From assembly GCF_009664365.1 (NCBI RefSeq), contig NZ_CP044310.1, positions 6,383,597 through 6,447,596 on the forward strand: a stretch of 64,000 nt of DNA, in the 5' to 3' direction. Below are positions 23,850-31,471 of this stretch, piece by piece; the first letter of the stretch is position 1; the number at the start of each line of letters is the position of its first letter. Below the pieces are notes generated by a model, which saw only the letters and a program-made list of their open reading frames with translations, had not been told where the DNA came from and ran no database searches. The position numbers and the translations under genes were made by a program. The DNA comes from Paenibacillus xylanilyticus. Lineage in GTDB: Bacteria > Bacillota > Bacilli > Paenibacillales > Paenibacillaceae.

Positions 23850-24293
23850 TTACTCCTCCGTTACCTGTACCTTCAAGGTAGCTTTCACTTCAGGGTGAAC
23901 CTTGACGGTTACTTGCGTTACGCCGAGTGTGCGAATAGGCTCGTCCAGCTCAATTTTGCGTTTGTCGACTTTCAGACCTTTTGCAGCCAGAGCTTCAGCG
24001 ATCTGTTTGCTTGTAATTGCACCGAACAATCGGCCGCCTTCGCCGGATTTTGCTTTCAGTTCAGTGACTTCTGCTTCCAGCTTTTTGCCGAGTACTTCCG
24101 CTTCTGCTTTCTCTTCCTGCTTGCGTCTTTCCTCAGCTGCATTCTGGTTATCCAGTGTCTTCATGTTACCGTCCGTAGCCAAGCGTGCCATTCCCCGTGG
24201 CAGAAGGAAATTCTGTGCGTATCCCTCGGATACTTCCTTCACTTGTCCTTTTTTCCCCTGACCTTTAACATCTTTTATAAAAATGACTTTCAT
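23850..24293 (-). CDS. rplI: 50S ribosomal protein bL9
   Basis: Product of 147 residues: M-K-V-I-F-I-K-D-V-K-G-Q-G-K-K-G, N-F-L-L-P-R-G-M-A, a long connecting helix, and G-x-L-F-G-A-I-T in the C-terminal domain. It binds 23S rRNA at the base of the L1 stalk. The ATGA overlap with the gdpP stop shows translational coupling. Confidence 0.98.
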   Translation of the reverse strand: MKVIFIKDVKGQGKKGQVKEVSEGYAQNFLLPRGMARLATDGNMKTLDNQNAAEERRKQEEKAEAEVLGKKLEAEVTELKAKSGEGGRLFGAITSKQIAEALAAKGLKVDKRKIELDEPIRTLGVTQVTVKVHPEVKATLKVQVTEE

Positions 24294-26278
24294 TCGAACA
24301 GCCCCTCTTCCTTTTCGATTTCAGCCAGTACGTTCATCAGCCGTTTTTCTGCCTCTCCAAGCGTTCCTTCCAATTGCACGGCAGCATTCGTCAAATGTCC
24401 GCCACCGCCAAGTCTTTCCATGACGACCTGAACATTCATGCGGCCCAGTGACCTTGCACTGATGCCAATCAGTCCATCCGGACGCTCACTAATAACAAAT
24501 GAAGCGACCACATCCGTCATATTCAGCAATGTGTCTGCCACCTGGGCAATCATCATCTGTGAAATCTTGCTGCCGGGATCCGTGACCGCCAGCGCAATAT
24601 TCCCGTATACCATTTTAGCATGCTTTATGATTTCTGCCTTAGCAATATATTCTGACAAATCCTCTTTCATGAGACGCTGGATCATAATGGTGTCTGCACC
24701 ACTGCGGCGCAGGAAACCTGCGGCTTCAAAGGTCCTCGAACCTGTATGCAGTGCAAAATGCTTCGTATCCAGCGTAATCCCGGCCAGCAGGGCCGTTGCT
24801 TCAAGCGGAGTAAATTGTACCTTGTCATGAATATATTGCAGGAGCTCCGTCACAAGCTCCGCAGCCGAAGAAGCATATGGCTCCAGATAGATTAATACCG
24901 CATCGTTAATAAATTCCTCTCCGCGACGATGGTGATCCACCACCACGACGCGATTGGCCGATTGCACAAGCTTCGGTTCCATCGTCATCGATGCCTTATG
25001 GGTATCCACCACCACGAGCAACGTATGCTCTGTCATCATTTGTGTCGCTTGTTCAGGTGAGACGAAGGCTTTGGACAATTTCTCATCCTTGTTCACCTGC
25101 TCCATCAATCGTTCGATGGACGGGTTGATGCCATCCAGGACGATTCTTGCTTCTACATTGTATAAGCTTGCTGCCTTCCACACGCCAATTGAAGCTCCGA
25201 TTGCATCCATGTCAGGCATCTTGTGACCCATGATCAGCACTCGATCGCTCTCCTGCATCAAATCACGCAAGGCATGGGCAATTACCCGGGCTCTGACCCG
25301 TGTGCGTTTCTCCACAGCATTGGATTTCCCGCCGTAGAAGGACAGGCGTTGTCCGGACTTCACAGCAGCCTGATCCCCGCCGCGTCCAAGCGCCATATCC
25401 AAACTGGACTGTGCCAGTTCACCCATCTCACTGATCGTATCCGAACCAAATGCGAGTCCAATACTGAGTGTCATCGGAACTTTAAGATCTGCCGTCATCT
25501 CTCGCACTTCATCCAGGATGACGAAACGGCTCTGTTCGAGCTCCTGCAGCGATTTATGATTCAGCATCATCAGATAGCGGTCAGAAGAGAGACGGCGTAA
25601 GTAAACCTCATATCTCTTCGCCCAGGATGTAATCTCGCTTGTTACCCGCGCAATAAGCGCAGTACGCTGCTGATCGTCCATCCCTTGTGCTGCCTCATCT
25701 AGATTATCCAATACCAGAATCCCCAGTGCGATGCGTTCATTCTCATATTTGTCTCGCAGAATGGCAAGCTCTGTGATCTCGTAAACATATACATACCGCT
25801 CCTGCGGATTATGAATAACGCCATAGAACCGGTCATCCAACTGGAACTCATCATGAAGCTCCTTGGCCGGTTCTTTGGTTCCATCCTTTTTTTCTTTCGG
25901 CTGAGGCAGCTTCGGGAAAAGGTTAAGCAGTGGATTGCCCACCATTGTCTTTTCCTGAAACATCTCCCCAACGAAACGGTTGTGCCACTCTACCGTACGA
26001 TCCTCGCTGTACAGCACGATCCCGAATGGGAGCATGCTGATTGCTTCGCCCTCCATTCGTTTAATGCGAATGGACAGGCCGTTAATGTAGTCGTTAAGCT
26101 CGCGGCGGAACGCCATCTCCGCCTTGATCATGACGATTCCCAGCGCTGAAGCCAGTATCAGACTAATCAAACCAAGCGCCCAGTTATAGATGGTCACGAA
26201 CATAACAAGCAGAAGCAGCAGTATGAACGCCCATACGGTATAGTAGCCGTGCCAGCGTTTCTTCAGAAATTTAGGCAT
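24290..26278 (-). CDS. gdpP: cyclic-di-AMP phosphodiesterase GdpP (YybT)
   Basis: Product of 662 residues. Two transmembrane helices lie at about 12-55, followed by a small haem-binding-type PAS domain (about 80-150) and a degenerate GGDEF domain whose signature reads S-S-D-R-Y. DHH/DHHA1 catalytic domains start near 340, with G-H-K-M-P-D-M-D-A-I-G-A, the V-D-H-H-R-R motif and C-terminal G-G-G-G-H. It hydrolyses c-di-AMP to pApA, controlling potassium and osmotic balance and beta-lactam tolerance. Operon with upstream yybS and the MazG-like gene, and downstream rplI and dnaB. Confidence 0.97.
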   Translation of the reverse strand: MPKFLKKRWHGYYTVWAFILLLLLVMFVTIYNWALGLISLILASALGIVMIKAEMAFRRELNDYINGLSIRIKRMEGEAISMLPFGIVLYSEDRTVEWHNRFVGEMFQEKTMVGNPLLNLFPKLPQPKEKKDGTKEPAKELHDEFQLDDRFYGVIHNPQERYVYVYEITELAILRDKYENERIALGILVLDNLDEAAQGMDDQQRTALIARVTSEITSWAKRYEVYLRRLSSDRYLMMLNHKSLQELEQSRFVILDEVREMTADLKVPMTLSIGLAFGSDTISEMGELAQSSLDMALGRGGDQAAVKSGQRLSFYGGKSNAVEKRTRVRARVIAHALRDLMQESDRVLIMGHKMPDMDAIGASIGVWKAASLYNVEARIVLDGINPSIERLMEQVNKDEKLSKAFVSPEQATQMMTEHTLLVVVDTHKASMTMEPKLVQSANRVVVVDHHRRGEEFINDAVLIYLEPYASSAAELVTELLQYIHDKVQFTPLEATALLAGITLDTKHFALHTGSRTFEAAGFLRRSGADTIMIQRLMKEDLSEYIAKAEIIKHAKMVYGNIALAVTDPGSKISQMMIAQVADTLLNMTDVVASFVISERPDGLIGISARSLGRMNVQVVMERLGGGGHLTNAAVQLEGTLGEAEKRLMNVLAEIEKEEGLFE

Positions 26279-26289
26279 GACTCATCACC

Positions 26290-27210
26290 CTAACGTTTTG
26301 GTCTCGATATTGCCTCGCGAAGCGGGAACGCCAGATCGATAATCCCGATAATCCGAAGCGGCCCAATGAAGAAGACCGCAACCGCCAGCAAATACGGTAT
26401 AACCGGGTTCCACTTCTTCGCATGTGCCAGGAAGAAGAAGAAACCGATGGCTTGAATCATGAAGCCCAGATTAATCAAAGGCGACAAGTTCATCGCAATC
26501 ATGGTCCAGTATGTCCCATCGCTCTGTCTGGAGATGACCTCGAAGAGCAGTGCCAGGAAGTAATACCAGATCAGTGCACGAGGCATACGCCATTCGCGCG
26601 CTGGTGGCAGCTTCGATACGGATACACCCATCACATTCAAAATAGGACGAGCAATCACGTGTGTGATGAGCGACATCACCATGGATGTCACAACCAAAGC
26701 GAACGGAATCATGAGCTGTGTCTGCCTTGCGACATCCTGAGTCATTTCAGGTGTCCACGCAAAGCCATTTACCATTTGATTAGACGTATTCGTTAGTGGT
26801 TCAATGGTAAGTCTCACTACATCATCAATATAACTCGACAGATCGAATTGGAAGATGACACTTCCAATCAGCAACAGCAGCAGGTATTCTGCCAGCATGG
26901 CTCCGGTTCCCGCCAATAATGCGAACAAGGCCGATTTCCTTTTCTTATAGGCATTACCCATAATGATCGCAGGCAGGGTGAACAGCAGCAGCAGTAATAG
27001 ATAGATCGGATGAAACAGGACTAATATGACCGCTACCGGAACAAGGTGCCATATAAATGATTTCACAGATAAGGAAGCATACAAAATAACTCCGGGTACC
27101 ATCATGAAAAATATGGCGAGAACCGATAAAGGAGTTAACAGCGAAAGCAGCAAGAGCAGGTATACTGCGCTCCAGACGGCTGACTTCAAGCTAAATTTCA
27201 ACAAATTCAC
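26290..27210 (-). CDS. yybS: DUF2232 membrane protein (YybS)
   Basis: Product of 306 residues with about eight hydrophobic helices, matching the YybS / DUF2232 family that regularly precedes gdpP. C-terminal features include F-F-F-L-A-H-A-K-K-W and a final L-R-I-I-G-I-I-D. It may be an S-component-like or permease-like membrane protein; the function is not established. The stop is 11 bp before the gdpP start, and the ATG overlaps the upstream stop (ATGA), so the block is one operon. Confidence 0.9.
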   Translation of the reverse strand: MNLLKFSLKSAVWSAVYLLLLLSLLTPLSVLAIFFMMVPGVILYASLSVKSFIWHLVPVAVILVLFHPIYLLLLLLFTLPAIIMGNAYKKRKSALFALLAGTGAMLAEYLLLLLIGSVIFQFDLSSYIDDVVRLTIEPLTNTSNQMVNGFAWTPEMTQDVARQTQLMIPFALVVTSMVMSLITHVIARPILNVMGVSVSKLPPAREWRMPRALIWYYFLALLFEVISRQSDGTYWTMIAMNLSPLINLGFMIQAIGFFFFLAHAKKWNPVIPYLLAVAVFFIGPLRIIGIIDLAFPLREAISRPKR

Positions 27211-27551
27211 CTCTTACGCATATGATCTTCTAGCGCGGATATATCCTGGTACCAGTCTTCAAGCTGGTGACCTTCCGATTTGTGCTTTCTCAATTTCTCA
27301 ATTAACAATGCATCCAGATCCTTGAAAGGAATACCGAGCCTGCGGCCCAATATGTAACTACTCATCATCAGACTGGCGAGACTGTCCCCGATGCGGGAGG
27401 TACTGCCTTCCCATAACGCTTTGAACAATCGGGAAACCTGGTCAAGTACTTCGGTTTTCAGCCATTCAATCACTTTAGCGCGTTTGGCTACATCCAGTTC
27501 TTTAGGCATATTGGCGAAAGTCACTCTCCCCGAAAAAGCTTTATTCTCCAT
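27207..27551 (-). CDS. MazG-like protein
   Basis: 114 residues if the ATG at 27551 is used. Helical, with P-K-E-L-D-V-A-K-R-A-K-V-I-E-W-L-K, D-S-L-A-S-L-M-M-S-S-Y-I-L-G-R-R-L-G and D-L-D-A-L-L-I-E-K-L-R-K-H-K, resembling the short MazG-like family of Firmicutes. It lacks a full set of E-x-x-E metal ligands, so nucleotide hydrolysis is doubtful. Start is uncertain: the ATG lies inside a TGCTATAAT promoter element, so translation may really begin at GTG 27524 or ATG 27509. First gene of the yybS-gdpP-rplI-dnaB operon. Confidence 0.75.
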   Translation of the reverse strand: MENKAFSGRVTFANMPKELDVAKRAKVIEWLKTEVLDQVSRLFKALWEGSTSRIGDSLASLMMSSYILGRRLGIPFKDLDALLIEKLRKHKSEGHQLEDWYQDISALEDHMRKR

Positions 27552-27577
27552 TATAGCATAAAAAGGGGGTCCACAAA
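27550..27577 (-). promoter_or_regulatory. extended -10 promoter of the gdpP operon
   Basis: On the minus strand TGC-TATAAT (TATAAT at 27550-27555) is a perfect extended -10. The -35 (TTTGTG or TTGTGG around 27571-27577) is weak. It overlaps the first possible ATG of the MazG-like gene. Confidence 0.6.
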
Positions 27578-27692
27578 ATCATCCCCCATGGCAGGAAAAT
27601 GCCCGCTCTTCTTATGCTTCCTAATGCTTAACATGATACTGAGAGGCTCTGATTATCCGCGTTCACTGAAGCTTCATTTCATTTACTATTTC

Positions 27693-28118
27693 TTACTTGG
27701 CTTTCATGGACTCTTTGGAGACAATGCCTTCACAGTATTCAATGATCTGACTGCGCCGTACAATACCAATAAAACGTTCCATATCATCAACTACAGGCAC
27801 AAAGTTCTGTACCTTGGCGAGATTGATCAGGTCTTCCATATTGGCATCAATGGATACTGGCTTAATATCGAGGCGAAGAGGTACATCTTTGAGCAGAAAT
27901 TTTGAAGCGTTTTCAAATGTAATCTTTCCCTCAGCGTTTTTCATATACCACAACAGATCACCTTCGGTAACCGTGCCTATATATTTGCCTTCCTTATTCA
28001 AAATGGGTACCGCCGTAAACCGGTGATATTCCATCCGTTCCAACGTTTGCCGCAGAGTAGAATCCGACGTTACACAGGTAACCTCTTGCTTAGGCAGCAA
28101 AAAAAATGCGATGTTCAT
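27693..28118 (-). CDS. stand-alone CBS-pair protein
   Basis: Product of 141 residues built from two CBS motifs: Y-H-R-F-T-A-V-P-I-L-N-K-E-G-K-Y-I-G-T-V in the first half and N-F-V-P-V-V-D-D-M-E-R-F-I-G-I-V-R-R in the second. No catalytic domain is attached. CBS pairs bind adenyl ligands (AMP, ATP, SAM, c-di-AMP). Size and architecture resemble B. subtilis DarB (YkuL), a c-di-AMP-binding regulator, but this is not an assignment of orthology. It lies 140 bp upstream of the gdpP operon on the same strand. Confidence 0.88.
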   Translation of the reverse strand: MNIAFFLLPKQEVTCVTSDSTLRQTLERMEYHRFTAVPILNKEGKYIGTVTEGDLLWYMKNAEGKITFENASKFLLKDVPLRLDIKPVSIDANMEDLINLAKVQNFVPVVDDMERFIGIVRRSQIIEYCEGIVSKESMKAK

Positions 28119-28232
28119 ACCCTTACGTATCCTCCTTGTATTTCTACTTCAAGTTACGCCTCAACTTATATTATACGAATCAAAACGCAAGATGTTCCAA
28201 AAGGTTGAAATAGGTTGAAATTGCCCTCCAAT

Positions 28233-28273
28233 GAAAAAAAATCAGCAGCCCGCTCATTAACGTACTGCTGATT
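28233..28273 (-). terminator. terminator after the LCP gene
   Basis: TCAGCAG (28242-28248) pairs with CTGCTGA (28265-28271). Eight A residues precede it, giving a minus-strand T-tract. Confidence 0.9.
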
Positions 28274-28304
28274 GTTGTCATACACATGGTCTGTATGGAA
28301 TTCA

Positions 28305-29339
28305 TTAGTCGATCGCTTGCCGGTCTGGAACCATGACTTCACCGGCTGGGGTCGATTCATCCATCCAGTTGTTAATCAGCTCTTTGGCATATTGGACATC
28401 CTTCTCATCCGCCTGACCATAATAGATACCGTCTTTGCGCATCCCTTCGCCGAGAATGGTGAAGCTCGAGATTTGCGGTTTATCCTGGGTCATGACCTGT
28501 TTGGCCAGATCGGTAATAAATGATGGCTGCATGTCTGTCTGGAAGTTCTCTCCCATAATCTGAATCAATTCCGGAATTTTCGTGATCTGATTCAAACTCA
28601 GCATTTCGTTTGCCATGGCGTTCAGGAAAATCTGCTGCCGCTTGGTACGATTAAAATCACTATCCTCGCGGTATCTTACATAATAGAGAGCTTCCTGACC
28701 ATCATAGATCGGTTTGCCGCCTTCAATCATGAATTGCACGTGGTTCGGATCCTTGTTCACGATATCCTCTTCTATCGGCAGCTTCACCCCACCAAGCGCA
28801 TCCACGACCTTTTTGATTCCGTCAAAATTGATCGTTGCATAATAGCCTACATCCGCATCCAGAAACTTCTCCACCGTATTGATGGACATATTCTCCCCTC
28901 CGAAAGCATAGGCATGCGCAAGCTTGTCGTAATCATCTACGCCATCCTTGTTGGCATCACGTCCAACAATCTGTACATAAGTATCGCGGGGGATGGATAC
29001 GAGCAATACACGTGATTCTTTCGGTCTGACCACGGCATAAATGACCGTATCCGAGCGACCACGCGTTTTCTCGTAAGCACGTTTGTCAGAACCAAGCAGC
29101 AGCACCGAAAATGGCTCTTTGCGATAGACGGTTGGATCAGGCGTTTTATTGCCCTCCTGCGGAACATACGATTTGGACAATTGGCCCTCTACAGAGCCTG
29201 CCAGGAAAAGGTCAAATGCAGCTACAGCGAGCTGCTGGCGAAACAAATATCCGCCAATCAACAAAACAACGAGCGACACGAGAGTAATATATATGCCTTT
29301 TCTTCTTTTCTTCTTCTTTTCTTTAGTTCTGCTTTTCAT
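28305..29339 (-). CDS. LytR-CpsA-Psr (LCP) family glycopolymer transferase
   Basis: Product of 344 residues. A very basic head (K-K-K-K-R-R-K) precedes one transmembrane helix at about 15-35, followed by an extracellular LCP domain. It contains L-L-L-G-S-D-K-R, R-S-D-T-V-I-Y-A-V-V, V-S-I-P-R-D-T-Y-V, the D-Y-D-K-L-A-H-A-Y-A-F-G-G motif and Y-V-R-Y-R-E-D-S-D-F-N-R-T-K-R-Q-Q. The conserved Arg and Asp residues bind the polyprenyl pyrophosphate. These enzymes attach teichoic acids or other glycopolymers to peptidoglycan. ATG 29339 lies eight bases after AAGAAGGA. Monocistronic. Confidence 0.95.
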   Translation of the reverse strand: MKSRTKEKKKKRRKGIYITLVSLVVLLIGGYLFRQQLAVAAFDLFLAGSVEGQLSKSYVPQEGNKTPDPTVYRKEPFSVLLLGSDKRAYEKTRGRSDTVIYAVVRPKESRVLLVSIPRDTYVQIVGRDANKDGVDDYDKLAHAYAFGGENMSINTVEKFLDADVGYYATINFDGIKKVVDALGGVKLPIEEDIVNKDPNHVQFMIEGGKPIYDGQEALYYVRYREDSDFNRTKRQQIFLNAMANEMLSLNQITKIPELIQIMGENFQTDMQPSFITDLAKQVMTQDKPQISSFTILGEGMRKDGIYYGQADEKDVQYAKELINNWMDESTPAGEVMVPDRQAID

Positions 29340-29515
29340 TCATCGATTCCTTCTTCACTGTCAAAATGAAATTCGATACTACCTATCATTAAACGTCTGA
29401 AACTGCTTATGACACGGTGCTCTCTGAACTTTTCTCTATCTCGGACAGGAACAGCGCTCACGCTCGTTCTATTTTAAACATTGCTACAGGGCGAAAAGTT
29501 ACAATACGGTTAAAT

Positions 29516-29578
29516 TGAAAAGAACAGCACTTCCTTTTTGACTCGTTCAAAGGTAAGGCTGTTCTCTTCAAATTATAC
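29516..29578 (-). terminator. terminator after the MFS gene
   Basis: AGAACAGC (29521-29528) pairs with GCTGTTCT (29568-29575). A-rich flank 29518-29521 gives a short minus-strand T-tract; the loop is long and has internal pairing. Confidence 0.65.
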
Positions 29579-29597
29579 GTATATCTATTCTAGAAGG

Positions 29598-31190
29598 TCA
29601 ATTGGTGGATACTGTATCCACACGTTTGTTTTTCTCTCGTGAACGCAAACGTCCAGTAATCAGGGCAGCGGCCAGGGTCAGCACACTGAAGATAACGGCA
29701 GACCAGAACAACCCGTTGTAACCTTGACCGGTCGTTTGATGAACGGCTTGGAGCAGCATATCCCGAATACCCGGGTCGGGAATTTGGGACAACCCTTCCG
29801 TCAGACTCGCCACATCGCTACCCGATGCTCCTCCTGCTCCTGAGGCATACTGTTGAAGTACCTCTGGAGGAACCTGAATCCCCTGATCCGCGAGACCTGA
29901 CTGAATATTGGAGCCCAGGTTGGAGAACGAACGGGCGAGAAATCCTGCAAAGATGGTAGGCGCAATGGCCATCGCCATCTGGCGGAACAAGGAACTAGTT
30001 GCTACGGCAATGCCCTTGTTGTTCTCACCAGCCTGTTCCGTGACGAGCACGTTTACCGGCGCCCCCAGCATCATGCCGAAACCGATCCCCACCAGTACAC
30101 TCGCAATAACGAACTGCCAGATATGCTCTACCCATAGCGGGAATAGCAAGAATCCAATGGCAGACAGCAAACCGGCGACGGATAAGGTCCAGATTGGTCC
30201 TTTGCGGTCAACCAGGTAACCCCCACCACCTGCGCCAATTCCTGATGCCAAGGCAAGCGGGGTAAACCAATAACCTGAAGCTGTACTGGATACACCCAGA
30301 TATTGCTCCACGAAGCCTGGAATGAAGATCACGGATGCCAGAATGGCTCCCGAGAAAAAGGCAATCAGCAGCGTCCACCGAAAGGACGCAATGCCAAGAA
30401 GCTGAGTTGATACGACAGGTTCACGTTGCGAGCCTTCCAGCCTTTTTTCCAAAAAGTAAAAGAGCACCAGAATGACCACACCTGCCAGGAAGAAACCATA
30501 GAACATTGGCGAACCGAGACTCTGCAGCATATCGACACCGTCCAGATTACTGAAGCTGTACATTAAACTTAGTACCCCGAGTGTGAGAACAGCAATACCA
30601 CTCCAGTCCACAGCAGCGCGGTTCAACTCCTGTTCTTCATGGATGAATCGAATGCCCGCGATAAATAAGAGAATGGCAATCGGTACATTAATGAGGAATA
30701 ACCAGTGCCAGTTTCCCGTAATATCCAAAATAAAAGCACCAATGTTCGGCCCCAGAATCGCAGCAACACCATTCATGCCTCCAAGCAGGCCCAAGGCTGT
30801 ACCCTGACGTTCAGCAGGAAACTTGCTCAGCACATACGAACTCGCAATGATAAAGATCCCGCCACCGCCCAGCGCCTGAATGACACGCGCAACCAGGAAG
30901 AAGGTAAATGAAGGACTCAGTGCGACAAGCAATGATCCTATTCCGAACAACGCGACTTCAATTAAAAACAGCTTTTTGCGGCCATAACGGTCCGACAGCT
31001 TCCCTGCAATCGGTACACTTACCGCAAGACCAAGCGTATAGAGGGTAATTGTCCATGCTCCCCACGTCGGAGATACTCCAAACGAAGCATTTAGCGTCGT
31101 CAGCGATGACGTGATAATACCATTATCGAGTGCAGCCATGAATACCCCTATCGCAAATAAAATGAGCGGCCATTTCATTTGTTTTTGCAT
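29598..31190 (-). CDS. DHA2-family MFS drug:proton antiporter
   Basis: Product of 530 residues with about 14 hydrophobic helices, as for the EmrB/QacA (DHA2) class. It has motif D1 near residue 20 (A-L-D-N-G-I-I-T), motif A between helices 2 and 3 (G-K-L-S-D-R-Y-G-R-K) and motif C in helix 5 (G-x-N-x-G-A-F-I). A Gly/Ser-rich extracellular loop sits between the last helices. It probably exports toxic compounds or a metabolite by proton exchange; the substrate is unknown. A TetR-type palindrome lies 83 bp upstream, but no TetR gene is adjacent. Confidence 0.93.
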   Translation of the reverse strand: MQKQMKWPLILFAIGVFMAALDNGIITSSLTTLNASFGVSPTWGAWTITLYTLGLAVSVPIAGKLSDRYGRKKLFLIEVALFGIGSLLVALSPSFTFFLVARVIQALGGGGIFIIASSYVLSKFPAERQGTALGLLGGMNGVAAILGPNIGAFILDITGNWHWLFLINVPIAILLFIAGIRFIHEEQELNRAAVDWSGIAVLTLGVLSLMYSFSNLDGVDMLQSLGSPMFYGFFLAGVVILVLFYFLEKRLEGSQREPVVSTQLLGIASFRWTLLIAFFSGAILASVIFIPGFVEQYLGVSSTASGYWFTPLALASGIGAGGGGYLVDRKGPIWTLSVAGLLSAIGFLLFPLWVEHIWQFVIASVLVGIGFGMMLGAPVNVLVTEQAGENNKGIAVATSSLFRQMAMAIAPTIFAGFLARSFSNLGSNIQSGLADQGIQVPPEVLQQYASGAGGASGSDVASLTEGLSQIPDPGIRDMLLQAVHQTTGQGYNGLFWSAVIFSVLTLAAALITGRLRSREKNKRVDTVSTN

Positions 31191-31272
31191 CTCTTCTTAC
31201 CTCCCCGATCAGATCACAATGACCCAGCCTTATGCCGGGATGCTACATATATATTAAACAAAACAGAACATT

Positions 31273-31290
31273 AATGACTCACTGGTCATT
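31273..31290. promoter_or_regulatory. TetR-type operator palindrome
   Basis: AATGAC-TCACTG-GTCATT, two perfect 6-bp half-sites, upstream of the MFS gene. The TGACnnnnnnGTCA form is typical for TetR/AcrR repressors of multidrug exporters. The cognate regulator is not in the window next to it. Confidence 0.55.
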
Positions 31291-31357
31291 TTAAAACAAA
31301 AGGATTTTATATGTCAATTCATTGATATGGATTTCCAGTGTTAATAGCATGCTTTTA

Positions 31358-31409
31358 ATAAAAAAAGCTGCCCCCAGATTATGTTTAAATCTAATCTGAG
31401 GGACAGCTC
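31358..31409 (-). terminator. terminator after the S9 peptidase gene
   Basis: AGCTG-CCC-CAGATTA (31366-31382) pairs with TAATCTG-AGGGA-CAGCT. A-run 31359-31366 reads as T on the minus strand. Confidence 0.9.
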
Positions 31410-31471
31410 GCTGACTTATGAAGATAACCTATGGCTTCTTATTTTAGAGAAACAGATAACTCGAATGTACA

